From assembly GCF_014205115.1 (NCBI RefSeq), contig NZ_JACHMW010000001.1, forward strand, positions 682,001-746,000: a stretch of 64,000 nucleotides of DNA, written 5' to 3'. Shown here piece after piece: positions 17,534 to 28,273 of this stretch. A model generated the notes under the pieces. It had not been told where the DNA came from. It did not search any database and worked only from the letters and a program-made list of their open reading frames with translations. The DNA is from Micrococcus endophyticus (GTDB lineage Bacteria; Actinomycetota; Actinomycetes; Actinomycetales; Micrococcaceae). The position numbers and the translations under genes are program-made. The first letter of the stretch is position 1, and the number at the start of each line of letters is the position of its first letter.

Positions 17534-19393
17534 GTGTCGCCCCTGGCGTCGAACCCCCCGGTGCCCGCTGCCACCGAGCCCTCGGTGATCCGCAACTTCT
17601 GCATCATCGCCCACATCGACCACGGCAAGTCCACGCTGGCCGACCGCATGCTGCAGGCCACCGGCGTGGTGCAGCCGCGGGACATGAAGGCCCAGTACCT
17701 GGACCGCATGGACATCGAGCGCGAGCGCGGCATCACCATCAAGTCGCAGGCCGTGCGCATGCCGTGGGAGCTGGACGGCGTGGACTACGCGCTGAACATG
17801 ATCGACACGCCCGGCCACGTGGACTTCACCTACGAGGTCTCCCGCTCGCTCGCCGCGTGCGAGGGCGCCATCCTCCTCGTGGACGCCGCACAGGGCATCG
17901 AGGCGCAGACGCTGGCGAACCTCTACCTCGCCATGGAGCACGAGCTGGAGATCATCCCCGTGCTCAACAAGATCGACCTGCCCGCCGCGGATCCGGACCG
18001 CTACGCGGCCGAGCTGGCGACCCTGATCGGCTGCGAGCCCGAGGACGTGCTGCGCGTGTCCGGCAAGACGGGCGTCGGCGTCGAGGACCTGCTGGACCGT
18101 GTGGTCCGGTCCATCCCCGCCCCCGAGGGCGAGGCGGACGCCCCGGCGCGCGCCATGATCTTCGACTCGGTGTACGACACCTACCGCGGCGTGGTCACCT
18201 ACGTCCGCGTGGTGGACGGCCGGCTCTCCCCGCGCGAGAAGATCCGCATGATGTCCACGGGCGCCACCCACGAGCTCCTCGAGATCGGCGTGTCCTCCCC
18301 GGAGCCGACGCCCACGAAGGGCCTGGCCGTGGGCGAGGTGGGCTACCTCATCACCGGCGTGAAGGACGTGCGCCAGTCGAAGGTGGGCGACACGGTCACC
18401 AACCACGCCAAGCCGGCGGCGGAGGAGCTCGGCGGCTACGAGGACCCCAAGCCGATGGTGTTCTCCGGCCTGTACCCGATCGACGGCTCGGACTACCCCG
18501 TGCTGCGTGACGCCCTGGACAAGCTCAAGCTCAACGACGCCGCGCTGGTCTACGAGCCCGAGACCTCCGTGGCGCTCGGCTTCGGGTTCCGCGTGGGCTT
18601 CCTGGGCCTGCTGCACCTGGAGATCGTGCGCGAACGCCTCGAGCGCGAGTTCAACCTGGACCTGATCTCCACCGCCCCCAACGTGGTCTACGAGGTCACC
18701 CGGGAGGACCGCGAGGTGGTCACCGTGACCAACCCCTCCGAGTTCCCCGAGGGCAAGATCCACGAGGTGCGCGAGCCCATGGCCTCGGCCACGATCATCG
18801 TGCCCGCCGAGTTCATCGGTGCCGTCATGGAGCTGTGCCAGGCCAAGCGCGGCAACCTGCGCGGCATGGACTACCTCTCCGAGGAGCGCGTGGAGATCCG
18901 CTACTGGATCCCGCTCGCGGAGATCGTGTTCGACTTCTTCGACCAGCTCAAGTCCCGCACCAAGGGCTACGCCTCGCTGGACTGGAAGGCCGACGGCGAC
19001 CAGGTGGCGGACCTCGTCAAGGTGGACATCCTCCTGCAGGGCGAGCAGGTGGACGCCTTCTCCTCGATCACCCACAAGGACAACGCCTACTCCTACGGCG
19101 TGATGATGACGGGCAAGCTCAAGGAGCTCATCCCGCGCCAGCAGTTCGAGGTGCCGATCCAGGCCGCCATCGGCTCGCGCGTCATCGCCCGCGAGAACAT
19201 CCGCGCGATCCGCAAGGACGTGCTCTCCAAGTGCTACGGCGGTGACATCTCCCGCAAGCGCAAGCTGCTCGAGAAGCAGAAGGAGGGCAAGAAGCGCATG
19301 AAGATGGTCGGCCGCGTGGAGGTGCCCCAGGAGGCGTTCATCGCCGCCCTGTCCTCCGACGGCGCCGGCGCCGACTCGGCCGCGAAGAAGTAA
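17534..19393 (+). CDS. lepA: Elongation factor 4 (LepA), translational GTPase
   Basis: Ribosome-associated GTPase that affects translocation and 30S maturation. The 619 residues include the P-loop AHIDHGKST at 26-34, switch motif [23 protein letters not shown], and [13 protein letters not shown], followed by EF-G-like domains II, III and V and the LepA-specific C-terminal domain with [18 protein letters not shown] 17534 is preferred over the in-frame GTG 17528, since AGAGGA at 17521-17526 is correctly spaced for it. hemW starts at the next base after the lepA stop, so they form an operon. Confidence 0.97.
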   Translation: MSPLASNPPVPAATEPSVIRNFCIIAHIDHGKSTLADRMLQATGVVQPRDMKAQYLDRMDIERERGITIKSQAVRMPWELDGVDYALNMIDTPGHVDFTYEVSRSLAACEGAILLVDAAQGIEAQTLANLYLAMEHELEIIPVLNKIDLPAADPDRYAAELATLIGCEPEDVLRVSGKTGVGVEDLLDRVVRSIPAPEGEADAPARAMIFDSVYDTYRGVVTYVRVVDGRLSPREKIRMMSTGATHELLEIGVSSPEPTPTKGLAVGEVGYLITGVKDVRQSKVGDTVTNHAKPAAEELGGYEDPKPMVFSGLYPIDGSDYPVLRDALDKLKLNDAALVYEPETSVALGFGFRVGFLGLLHLEIVRERLEREFNLDLISTAPNVVYEVTREDREVVTVTNPSEFPEGKIHEVREPMASATIIVPAEFIGAVMELCQAKRGNLRGMDYLSEERVEIRYWIPLAEIVFDFFDQLKSRTKGYASLDWKADGDQVADLVKVDILLQGEQVDAFSSITHKDNAYSYGVMMTGKLKELIPRQQFEVPIQAAIGSRVIARENIRAIRKDVLSKCYGGDISRKRKLLEKQKEGKKRMKMVGRVEVPQEAFIAALSSDGAGADSAAKK

Positions 19394-20671
19394 GTGCCCG
19401 CCCTGCCCCTGGGCGCGCCCGTGCCCGACGACGGCCGGCTGCCGGCCGCCGTCGGCGAGCGGGTGCGCGCGGCCGAGGACGGCGCGGCGCGCACCTTCAG
19501 CCTGTACGTCCACGTGCCCTTCTGCACCGTGCGGTGCGGCTACTGCGACTTCAACACGTACACGGCCGTGGACCTCGGCCCCGGCGCCGGCCGCGGCGAC
19601 TACTGGGAGTCCGCCGTGGCGGAGCTGGGCTTCGCGCAGCGCGCCCTCGAGGCGTCGGCCGTGCCGGCCCGCCCGCTGCACACGGTGTTCTTCGGCGGCG
19701 GCACGCCCACGCTGCTGCCCGCGGCGGACCTCGTGCGGATCCTGCGCGAGGCCGTGGAGCGGTTCGGGATCGTCCCCGGGGCCGAGGTGACCACCGAGGC
19801 CAACCCGGACACCGTCACCCCGGAGTACGCCCGGGAGCTCGCCGCGGGCGGCTTCACGCGCCTGTCCCTGGGCATGCAGTCGGCGGCGCCTCACGTGCTG
19901 GCCACGCTGGAGCGCACCCACCGCCCCGAGTCCGTGCCGGCCGCCGTCGCCGCGGCCCGCGACGCAGGGCTCGAGGTGTCCCTGGACCTGATCTACGGCA
20001 CCGCGGGAGAGTCCCTGCAGGACTGGCGGGACACCCTGCACGCCGCCGTCGAGCTGGCCCCCGACCACGTGAGCGCGTACTCGCTGATCGTGGAGGAGGG
20101 CACGAAGCTCGGCGCCCAGGTGGCCCGCGGCGAGGTCGCGGACGTGGACCCGGACGACCAGGCGGACAAGTACCTGCTCGCCGAGGAGGTCCTGGGCGCG
20201 GCGGGGTTCCGCTGGTACGAGGTCTCCAACTGGGCGCACGACCCGGAGGGCGCCGGCGTCCACCGGGCCCGGCACAACGTGGCCTACTGGGAGGACCAGG
20301 ACTGGTGGGGGATCGGCCCCGGCGCGCACTCGCACGTGGCCGGCGTCCGCTTCTGGAACGCCAAGCACCCCGCCGCCTACGCGCAGCGCCTGGCCACCGG
20401 GGTGACGCCCGCCGTGGGGCGGGAGCAGCCCGACGCCGCGGCGCGCCGGCTCGAGCGGATCATGCTGGCGGCGCGGACCTCGGAGGGGCTGCCGGCCGCG
20501 GAGGCGGTCTCGGACGAGCCCGGCGACGGCGAGCGTGTCCGCCGGGTCACGGCCGAGCTGATCGCCGCGGGGCTGCTGGACGGCCGCGCGGCGCTGGCCG
20601 GGCGGCTGGTGCCCACGCTGCAGGGCCGGCTGCGCAACGACGCGATCGTGCGCGCGCTGGCCGGGTTCTGA
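19394..20671 (+). CDS. hemW: HemW-type radical SAM heme chaperone
   Basis: HemW binds heme and delivers it to respiratory proteins; it was long annotated as oxygen-independent coproporphyrinogen oxidase. The 425 residues contain the radical SAM cluster motif CTVRCGYC (Cys44, Cys48, Cys51) followed by Phe, the mark of HemW rather than HemN. Other family motifs are FFGGGTPTLL and SLGMQSAAPHVL. It starts with GTG directly after the lepA TAA, an arrangement widespread in bacteria. A link to the cytochrome genes downstream in this window is plausible but not shown. Confidence 0.9.
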   Translation: MPALPLGAPVPDDGRLPAAVGERVRAAEDGAARTFSLYVHVPFCTVRCGYCDFNTYTAVDLGPGAGRGDYWESAVAELGFAQRALEASAVPARPLHTVFFGGGTPTLLPAADLVRILREAVERFGIVPGAEVTTEANPDTVTPEYARELAAGGFTRLSLGMQSAAPHVLATLERTHRPESVPAAVAAARDAGLEVSLDLIYGTAGESLQDWRDTLHAAVELAPDHVSAYSLIVEEGTKLGAQVARGEVADVDPDDQADKYLLAEEVLGAAGFRWYEVSNWAHDPEGAGVHRARHNVAYWEDQDWWGIGPGAHSHVAGVRFWNAKHPAAYAQRLATGVTPAVGREQPDAAARRLERIMLAARTSEGLPAAEAVSDEPGDGERVRRVTAELIAAGLLDGRAALAGRLVPTLQGRLRNDAIVRALAGF

Positions 20672-20746
20672 GCGGCGGGACCCCGCTCGGCCCGACCCCA
20701 CCCGGGGGCCCGAGCGTCGCCGCGTTCGCGCGGCGCGGGCCGGAGG

Positions 20747-21166
20747 TCAGCGCAGGATGCGCAGGTTGAACGGGTAGCGGAAGGGCCGGCCCTTGGACAC
20801 GTTCGAGGCGCCCATGACGCCGTACACGGCCATGACGGCCCAGGAGAGCGCGCCGAGGATCGCGAAGATCGCGCCGATCACGGGCAGCAGCGCGAGGAAG
20901 AAGAACAGCGTGGTGATCAGGGTCGGCGGCCCGGAGAAGTTCAGGGCCTCCTTGGACTCCTGGGAGGTGAACGGCCCGCGGTCCCGGTAGAGCAGCCACA
21001 CCACGAGCGGGCCGAGGACGCCGAACGCGAGGCTCAGGTGGGCCAGGGCCGCGCGGTCCCGGTCCTGTTTGGCCGTGAGCGGGGTGGCCCGGCCGCCGGC
21101 GGAGGCCAGCCAGGCGGGCGGCTCGTGGCCGGGGCGGCCGGCGTCGGGCTGCGCGCTGGGGTTCAC
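20747..21166 (-). CDS. DUF4870 family membrane protein
   Basis: A 139-residue protein of unknown function. After about 45 polar residues there are three hydrophobic segments with the family pattern LAHLSLAFGVLGPLVVWLLY, SKEALNFS and LITTLFFFLALLPVIGAIFA. GTG 21166 is set by CAGGAG about nine bases upstream. It ends ALSWAVMAVYGVMGASNVSKG then RPFRYPFNLRILR, the typical DUF4870 ending. It is transcribed toward hemW and lies behind the DUF3097 gene on the same strand. Confidence 0.8.
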   Translation of the reverse strand: MNPSAQPDAGRPGHEPPAWLASAGGRATPLTAKQDRDRAALAHLSLAFGVLGPLVVWLLYRDRGPFTSQESKEALNFSGPPTLITTLFFFLALLPVIGAIFAILGALSWAVMAVYGVMGASNVSKGRPFRYPFNLRILR

Positions 21167-21270
21167 GAGGGGCTCCTGATCGGTCGCGTGGCCCGGTCCG
21201 CGTGGGCCGGGCTCGGGGCATGGGTCAGCATAGCGTGGCGCCCGGACCGGGCGCGGGAGCCGGGGGCCGC

Positions 21271-22131
21271 TCAGCGCTCCGGCTCGGCGGTGAGGAAGTC
21301 GATGAGCTCCTCCACCCGGCCCAGCAGCGAGGGCTCGAGGTCGGCGTAGCTGCCCACGTGGGACAGCAGCCGCTTCCAGCCCAGGCCCGTGGCCTCCTTC
21401 GTGCCGTGGGGCCAGCCGAGGCCCTGGAGCACGCCGGTCTTCCAGTCCTGGCCCTTGGGGACCACGGGCCAGGTCGGGATGCCCAGGACGGCCGGCTTGA
21501 TGACCTGCCACACGTCCACGTAGGGGTGGCCGAGGATGAGCACGTTGCCGGCGGCGCCGGGCACGCGCATGGCCTCGGCGGCGATACGCTCCTCCTTGGA
21601 GCCGGGGACGAGGTGGTCCACGAGGATGCCCAGCCGACGTCGGGGTCCGGGGTCGAAGGCGGCGATCGCGCCGGCGAGGTCGTCGACGCCGTGCAGGGGC
21701 TCGACGACGATCCCCTCCAGGCGCAGGTCCTCGCCCCAGACCTTCTCCACCAGCTCGGCGTCGTGCACGCCCTCGACCCAGATGCGGGAGGCGCGTGCGG
21801 TGCGGGCCCGGACGCCCTCGACCCGGCGGGAGCCGGAGGCGGTGCGGGCGGGCGGGCGCGGGGCGGAGGCGACGTGGGGGACCAGGGTGACGGGCTCGCC
21901 GTCGATCCAGAAGCCGCCGCCGAGGGGGAAGCCCCGGCGCACGCCCCGGCGGTCCTCCAGCACCACCGTGTGCACGCCGCCGGCGCGCTCCACGCGGATC
22001 ACGGCGCCGGTGAACCCGGAGGCCACGTCCTCCACCACGGTGCCCGGCGCGGCGGGCACGTCCCGCGCGGGGCGCCCGGGACGCCGCGTCATCTCCTCGT
22101 GGCCCGCGGGGCCCCAGCTGCTCCAGTCCAT
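21271..22131 (-). CDS. DUF3097 family protein
   Basis: A 286-residue conserved actinobacterial protein of unknown function. Recognisable segments are RVERAGGVHTVVLEDRRGVR, the acidic FDPGPRRRLGILVDHLVPGS (a Toprim-like turn) and LGHPYVDVWQVIKPAVLG. No signal peptide or membrane helix is seen. ATG 22131 is chosen over an upstream frame extension because TACCGT at 22140-22145 lies eight bases before it, compatible with leaderless transcription. It is divergent from hrcA. Confidence 0.8.
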   Translation of the reverse strand: MDWSSWGPAGHEEMTRRPGRPARDVPAAPGTVVEDVASGFTGAVIRVERAGGVHTVVLEDRRGVRRGFPLGGGFWIDGEPVTLVPHVASAPRPPARTASGSRRVEGVRARTARASRIWVEGVHDAELVEKVWGEDLRLEGIVVEPLHGVDDLAGAIAAFDPGPRRRLGILVDHLVPGSKEERIAAEAMRVPGAAGNVLILGHPYVDVWQVIKPAVLGIPTWPVVPKGQDWKTGVLQGLGWPHGTKEATGLGWKRLLSHVGSYADLEPSLLGRVEELIDFLTAEPER

Positions 22132-22216
22132 GGGAGAGCACGGTAGCAACGGGCCGGGGCGATCACCGTGAGCGAAGCCGCCTCCGGGACGCGGGCGCCC
22201 GGCGTGGACCGGGCGA

Positions 22217-22222
22217 TAGGAT
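22217..22222 (+). promoter_or_regulatory. -10 hexamer TAGGAT of the hrcA operon
   Basis: TAGGAT ends where the CIRCE-like repeat begins, so HrcA bound there would cover the transcription start. Confidence 0.6.
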
Positions 22223-22248
22223 CAGCACTTGACTGGCCGGAGTGCCAG
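22222..22248 (+). promoter_or_regulatory. CIRCE-like HrcA operator
   Basis: TCAGCACTT (22222-22230), nine bases, then GAGTGCCAG (22240-22248). The CIRCE consensus is TTAGCACTC-N9-GAGTGCTAA: the spacing is exact and 14 of 18 arm positions match. It lies between the -10 hexamer and hrcA. Confidence 0.85.
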
Positions 22249-22299
22249 TCGTGAGCCGCCGGCGCCCGGCCGGGACCGCGAAGACAGAGGAGGACCGAG

Positions 22300-23313
22300 A
22301 TGACGGAGCAGCCCCGCCGCCTCCAGGTGCTCCAGGCGATCGTGGAGGAGTACGTGGCCCGCCGTGAGCCCGTGGGCTCCAAGGCCCTGGTGGAGCGGCA
22401 CGCCCTCGGCGTGTCCTCGGCCACCGTGCGCAACGACATGGCCGCCCTCGAGGAGGAGGGGCTCATCGTGGCCCCGCACACCTCGGCCGGACGGGTCCCC
22501 ACGGACAAGGGGTACCGCGTGTTCGTGGACCGGCTCTCCGAGGTCAAGCCGCTCTCCCCGGCCGAGCGCCGGGCCGTGCGCACCCTGCTGGACCCCTCCA
22601 CCGACACCGAGCACATGATGGAGACCACGGTGCGCCTGCTGGCGCAGCTGACCCAGCAGGTCGCGGTGGCGCAGTTCCCCCACGAGGACGGCTCCACGGT
22701 GCGCCACCTCGAGCTCGTCCCGCTGACCCCGGCCCGCGTGCTCGTGGTGCTCATCCTCTCCACCGGGCGCGTGGACCAGCGCCACGTGGTGCTGGAGACG
22801 CCCCTGCCCGAGGCGGACCTCGCCGTGCTGCGCGGGCTGCTGCTGGAGGCCGTGCTCGGCCTGGGCCCCGCCCAGGCCGCCGCCGTGGTGGACGCCGCGG
22901 TGGTCCGCATGCGCCCCGAGCACCGCGAGGCCGCGGCCCTGGTGGCCGGGGCCGTGCACGCGCTGCTCGAGGCCGGCCGCCAGGACCGGATCGTGATGGC
23001 CGGCACCGCGAACCTGGCCCGCTCCACCGGGGACTTCGGCGCGTCCATCGGGCCCATCCTCGAGGCGCTCGAAGAGCAGGTGGTGCTGCTGCGCCTGCTC
23101 ACGGAGATGGAGCACGACGCGCACGGGGTGTCCGTGCGCATCGGCTCCGAGAACGCCGGATCCCTCGCGGACACCTCGGTGGTGGCCGCCGCCTACGGAC
23201 CCGGCGCCGTGGCCAAGGTCGGCGTCGTCGGCCCCACCCGGATGGACTACCCGGGCACCATGGCCGCCGTCCGCGCCATCGCCCGGTATCTCTCCCGCAT
23301 CCTGACCACCTGA
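22300..23313 (+). CDS. hrcA: Heat-inducible transcriptional repressor HrcA
   Basis: Represses class I heat-shock operons by binding CIRCE. The 337 residues start with a winged helix (QAIVEEYVARREPVGSKAL, then ATVRNDMAALEEEGLI), followed by the GAF-like dimer domain and a C-terminal GSENAGSLADTSVVAAAYG segment. ATG 22300 follows AGAGGAGGACCGAG, a strong RBS. A CIRCE-like site 50-80 bases upstream predicts autoregulation. dnaJ follows, as in most actinobacteria. Confidence 0.97.
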   Translation: MTEQPRRLQVLQAIVEEYVARREPVGSKALVERHALGVSSATVRNDMAALEEEGLIVAPHTSAGRVPTDKGYRVFVDRLSEVKPLSPAERRAVRTLLDPSTDTEHMMETTVRLLAQLTQQVAVAQFPHEDGSTVRHLELVPLTPARVLVVLILSTGRVDQRHVVLETPLPEADLAVLRGLLLEAVLGLGPAQAAAVVDAAVVRMRPEHREAAALVAGAVHALLEAGRQDRIVMAGTANLARSTGDFGASIGPILEALEEQVVLLRLLTEMEHDAHGVSVRIGSENAGSLADTSVVAAAYGPGAVAKVGVVGPTRMDYPGTMAAVRAIARYLSRILTT

Positions 23314-23402
23314 GGGGCGCCCCGCCGCGTCCCGCCCGCCGGGCCCGAGCCCGAGCCCGCACCCCCTGCACGTCCCGCTCGTCCTGAGAGGAAGACCCCA
23401 CC

Positions 23403-24536
23403 GTGACCGACCACTACGCGACCCTCGGCGTCAGCCGCGACGCCAGCACCGAGGAGATCCGCCGGGCCTACCGCAAGCTCGCCCGCACCCACCACCCGGA
23501 CGTGAACCCGGACCCGGAGTCCGCCGAGCAGTTCAAGCGCATCTCCCACGCCTACGAGGTCCTCTCGGACGAGGGCCGCCGTCGCGCCTACGACACCACC
23601 GGCAACGAGAACGGCCAGTCCGGCTTCCCCGGCGGGTTCGGCGGGGGCGGGGGCTTCGGCGGCTTCGCCGACATCTTCGAGACGTTCATGAACGCCGCCG
23701 GCCAGGGCGGCCGCGGCGGTCCGGCCAGCCGCGCGCGCCGGGGCCAGGACGCGCTCGTGACCGCCCCGATCGATCTCGAGGACGCCGTGTTCGGCGGCGA
23801 GCAGACCATCACCCTGGACACGGCCGTGCGCTGCGAGCGCTGCGAGGGCTCGTGCTGCGAGCCCGGCACCGAGCCCGAGACCTGCCAGACCTGCCAGGGC
23901 CACGGCATGATCCAGCGCCCCATGCGCTCCCTGCTGGGCACCGTGATGGCCACGGAGGCCTGCCCCGCCTGCCAGGGGTTCGGCACCGTCATCCCCGACC
24001 CCTGCCACGAGTGCGCCGGCCAGGGCCGCGTGCGCACCCGCACCCCGCTCACCCTGCGCATCCCCGCCGGCGTGGACGACGGCACCCGCATCCACCTCGC
24101 CGGCCGCGGCGAGGCCGGCCCCGGCGGCGGCCCGAACGGCGACCTCTACGTGGAGATCGCTGTGCGCCCGCACGAGACGTTCCGCCGCGAGGGCGACCAC
24201 CTGGCCACCACGGTCACCGTGCCCATGGCCGCGGCCGCCCTCGGCACCACGGTCACCCTGGCGACCCTCGACGGCGAGCAGACCGTCCGCCTCGAGCCGG
24301 GCGTGCAGTCCGGCCACGTCGAGACTCTCGCCGGCCTCGGCGTGGGGCGGCTGCGCGGGCAGGGCCGCGGCGACCTCAAGGTGGACGTCGTCGTCACCAC
24401 GCCGACCGACCTCGACGACGAGCAGCGCGAGCTGCTCGAGCGCCTGGCCGAGCTGCGCGGCGAGGAGGTCGTGCACGGCACGCCCCCGGCCCGCGGCATG
24501 TTCGCCCGGCTGCGGGAGAACCTGAGGAACCTGTGA
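23403..24536 (+). CDS. dnaJ: Chaperone DnaJ (HrcA-linked copy)
   Basis: Hsp40 co-chaperone that stimulates DnaK. The 377 residues contain the J domain with HPD at 31-33, a Gly/Phe-rich segment (about 75-95), and the zinc-binding domain with [24 protein letters not shown] and CHECAGQG; the first repeat has Cys where Gly is usual. C-terminal substrate-binding domains follow. GTG 23403 follows GAGAGGAAG. Its position after hrcA fits the second actinobacterial DnaJ, the other usually lying with dnaK-grpE. It overlaps rsmE by GTGA. Confidence 0.96.
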   Translation: MTDHYATLGVSRDASTEEIRRAYRKLARTHHPDVNPDPESAEQFKRISHAYEVLSDEGRRRAYDTTGNENGQSGFPGGFGGGGGFGGFADIFETFMNAAGQGGRGGPASRARRGQDALVTAPIDLEDAVFGGEQTITLDTAVRCERCEGSCCEPGTEPETCQTCQGHGMIQRPMRSLLGTVMATEACPACQGFGTVIPDPCHECAGQGRVRTRTPLTLRIPAGVDDGTRIHLAGRGEAGPGGGPNGDLYVEIAVRPHETFRREGDHLATTVTVPMAAAALGTTVTLATLDGEQTVRLEPGVQSGHVETLAGLGVGRLRGQGRGDLKVDVVVTTPTDLDDEQRELLERLAELRGEEVVHGTPPARGMFARLRENLRNL

Positions 24537-25297
24537 CCGCGCCCCTGTTCCACCTCGAGCCGGGCGCGCTGACCGGCGCGGCGCCGGGCGCCGAGGTCTC
24601 CTTCGGCGGCCCCGAGGCTCGGCACGCGGCCGCCTCGATGCGGCTCGCGCCGGGGGAGTCGGTCCTGCTCGCGGACGGCTCCGGGGTCCGCGGCCACGGC
24701 ACCGTGCTCGCCGCCGCCCCCGACGCGGTGACGGTGCGCCTGGACGCGGTCGACGAGGAGCCCGCCGCCGTCCCGGCCCTCGTGCTCGTGCAGGCCCTGG
24801 CCAAGGGCGACCGGGACCTCATGGCCGTCCAGGCCGCCGTCGAGCTCGGCGTGGACGCCGTGGTGCCGTGGGAGGCCGAGCGCTCCATCGTGCGCTGGAA
24901 GGGCTCCAAGGCCGAGAAGGCGCGGCAGAAGTGGGCGGACACGGCGCGCGCGGCCGCCAAGCAGGCCCGCCGCGCCCGCGTCCCCGAGGTCCGCGGCCAC
25001 GTCTCCGGGACCGGCGTGGCCGGCCTGGCCTCCGCGCCCGACGACGGCGCCCGGCTCGTCCTCGTCCTCCACGAGGACGCGGAGCGGGGGCTGTCCGAGG
25101 TGCCCGTCGAGCGGCTGCGCGAGGCGGGGGAGATCGCCGTCGTCGTGGGCCCCGAGGGCGGCGTCGGCCCCGCCGAGCTGGAGGCCTGCACCGCCGCCGG
25201 CGCGGTGCCGGTCCGCCTCGGTCCCCACGTGCTGCGCGCCTCCACGGCCGGCCCGGCGGCCCTCGCCGTGCTGGCCCACCGGCTCGGCCGCTGGTGA
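24533..25297 (+). CDS. rsmE: 16S rRNA (uracil-1498-N3) methyltransferase
   Basis: Methylates U1498 of 16S rRNA. The 254-residue SPOUT-fold protein has the N-terminal PUA-like part ([19 protein letters not shown]), then [20 protein letters not shown] and the deep-knot motifs [16 protein letters not shown] and [23 protein letters not shown] 24533 overlaps the dnaJ stop by four bases. The dnaJ-rsmE-phoH-ybeY order is widespread in actinobacteria. Confidence 0.95.
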   Translation: MTAPLFHLEPGALTGAAPGAEVSFGGPEARHAAASMRLAPGESVLLADGSGVRGHGTVLAAAPDAVTVRLDAVDEEPAAVPALVLVQALAKGDRDLMAVQAAVELGVDAVVPWEAERSIVRWKGSKAEKARQKWADTARAAAKQARRARVPEVRGHVSGTGVAGLASAPDDGARLVLVLHEDAERGLSEVPVERLREAGEIAVVVGPEGGVGPAELEACTAAGAVPVRLGPHVLRASTAGPAALAVLAHRLGRW

Positions 25298-25325
25298 GAC
25301 CCGGCGCGTCCGGCGCCACCACGCC

Positions 25326-25331
25326 TAGACT
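25326..25331 (+). promoter_or_regulatory. -10 hexamer TAGACT upstream of the phoH operon
   Basis: TAGACT lies 28 bases after the rsmE stop and about 46 bases before the phoH start. It would give the phoH-ybeY-corC-era group its own promoter in addition to read-through from hrcA. Confidence 0.5.
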
Positions 25332-25377
25332 GGACCCGGCATTCCGTCCCCGACACCCCGAGGTGATCCGACCCATC

Positions 25378-26398
<1,021 letters not shown>

Positions 26399-26409
<11 letters not shown>

Positions 26410-26872
26410 GATCCTGAACGAGTCGGGGATCGAGGTCCCCGAGGACGAGCTGCTGCGCATGGCACGGCACGTCTACGCCTCCCTGCACGTCCACGAGCGC
26501 ACCGAGACCGCGGTCACCGTGGTGGCCGCCGCCCGCATGGCCGAGCTCCACGAGGAGTGGATGGACCTGCCCGGGCCCACCGACGTGATGAGCCTGCCCA
26601 TGGACGAGCTCACCCCCGGCACCGCCGAGGCCCCCGCGGAGGGGATGCTCGGCGACGTCGTGCTCTGCCCCGAGGTGGCCGCCGAGCAGGCCGCCCGCGG
26701 CGGCCACAGCCGTGACGACGAGCTGATGCTGCTGCTCACCCACGGCATGCTGCACCTGCTGGGCTACGACCACATGGACGACGCCGACCGGCTGGAGATG
26801 TTCGCCCTGCAGGACCGCCTCGTCTCCGAGGTGCTCGGCAGGCCGGCCCCGGCCCCCACCATCGAGGACTGA
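26399..26872 (+). CDS. ybeY: Endoribonuclease YbeY
   Basis: Metal-dependent RNase needed for 16S rRNA 3' end maturation and ribosome quality control. The 157 residues contain the zinc triad HGMLHLLGYDH (His115, His119, His125) and the GPTDVMSLPMDE segment. GTG 26399 lies inside the phoH end with GGAGGAAGG just upstream, which settles the start. corC follows after ten bases. Confidence 0.96.
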
Positions 26873-26882
26873 CCGCCCCGCC

Positions 26883-28211
26883 ATGCTCACCCCCGCCGTG
26901 CTCTTCGCACTGTTCCTCGTCTTCCTCGCGCTGGTGTGGACGCTCTCCCTGGCCGAGTCGGCCTTCACCTACCTCTCCCGCCGGGACGCGGAGGACATCG
27001 TCCGCCGCCGCCCCGGCTCCCGGGTCCTGGACGTCACCGCCGAGCGGGACAGCCACCTGGGCGCGCTGCGCGTGTGGCGGTTCGTGGCCGAGGCGCTGTC
27101 CGCCGTGTGCCTCACCGCGGCTGCGGACGCCGTCGTGGACAACACCTGGCTCGCCGTGCTCATCGCCGCCGCCGTCCTCGTGGGCGTGGCCGCGCTGCTG
27201 GGCGTGTGGAGCCCGCGGCCGTTCGGCTCGCGCAACGAGGCCGCCGTGGCCCGCCGCCTCGGCGGGCTCGTGTGGGGCCTGCGCAGGGCCCTGGGCCCGC
27301 TGGCCGACCGCCTCGGCCGGGACCGGCGCCGCCGCGAGGACGAGCTCGAGGAGGAGGACGACTTCCAGGAGCGCCACCTGCGCGAGGTCGTCGCCCGCGC
27401 CCACGACGCGGACGTGCTCGCCGACTCCGAGGCCGAGCTCATCCAGTCCGTGTTCTCCATGAACGACACCATCGTCCGCTCCGTGATGGTGCCGCGCACC
27501 GACGTCGTCACCATCGACGCGGACCACACCCTCGGCCAGGCCATGGCCCTGTTCCTGCGCTCCGGCAACTCCCGCATCCCCGTGATCGGCGAGGACGCCG
27601 ACGACATCCGCGGCATGCTGCACCTCAAGGACGTCACCCGCGCGCTGCACCAGGACGGCGCGGCGCAGTCCGGCCCGGTCACCGCGGCCATGCGCGATGT
27701 GCGCTTCGTCCCCGAGTCCAAGTCCGTGGCCGCCCTCCTGCAGGAGCTGCAGCGCGAGTCCACGCACGTGGCCGTGGTGGTGGACGAGTACGGCGGCACC
27801 GCCGGCCTCGTCACGCTCGAGGACCTCATCGAGGAGATCGTCGGCGAGATCTACGACGAGGACGACCTGCCCGACCGCGCCGAGGTCGAGATGATCGAGC
27901 CCGGCGTGTACTCCGTGGACGCCCGGATGGGCCTCCACCACTTCCGCGAGGAGTTCGAGCTCCCCGAGGAGGAGGACGAGGACGACGACGTCGACACCGT
28001 CGGCGGCCTGCTCGCCAAGGAGCTCGGCCGCGTGCCGATCCAGGGCTCCCGCGTGGTGGTGCAGGGCCTCGAGCTGCTCGCCGACACGCTCGAGCCCCGC
28101 CGCAACCGCGTCGCCCGCCTCCGCGTCTCCGAGACCCCGGACCGCCCCGCCCGGCTGCGCCGCCGCGACGAGGAGCCGCACGGCTCCTCCGCCGCGGAGA
28201 CCGTGGCCTGA
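26883..28211 (+). CDS. CorC/HlyC-type hemolysin family protein (DUF21-CBS-CorC)
   Basis: A 442-residue membrane protein of the CNNM/CorC family, in which some members move magnesium or other divalent cations. It starts with a DUF21 membrane domain ([20 protein letters not shown] and two more helices to about 115), then a basic segment, two CBS domains with [12 protein letters not shown] and [19 protein letters not shown], and a CorC/HlyC C-terminal domain with [13 protein letters not shown]. An unusually acidic stretch ([12 protein letters not shown]) precedes the last domain. The ybeY-corC-era order is standard; the ion is not known. Confidence 0.9.
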   Translation: MLTPAVLFALFLVFLALVWTLSLAESAFTYLSRRDAEDIVRRRPGSRVLDVTAERDSHLGALRVWRFVAEALSAVCLTAAADAVVDNTWLAVLIAAAVLVGVAALLGVWSPRPFGSRNEAAVARRLGGLVWGLRRALGPLADRLGRDRRRREDELEEEDDFQERHLREVVARAHDADVLADSEAELIQSVFSMNDTIVRSVMVPRTDVVTIDADHTLGQAMALFLRSGNSRIPVIGEDADDIRGMLHLKDVTRALHQDGAAQSGPVTAAMRDVRFVPESKSVAALLQELQRESTHVAVVVDEYGGTAGLVTLEDLIEEIVGEIYDEDDLPDRAEVEMIEPGVYSVDARMGLHHFREEFELPEEEDEDDDVDTVGGLLAKELGRVPIQGSRVVVQGLELLADTLEPRRNRVARLRVSETPDRPARLRRRDEEPHGSSAAETVA

Positions 28212-28273
28212 CCCCGCGCCGACGCGCACCGACCGACCCCGCCCGCCGTCCCGCCCCGCGAAGGATGACCCCC

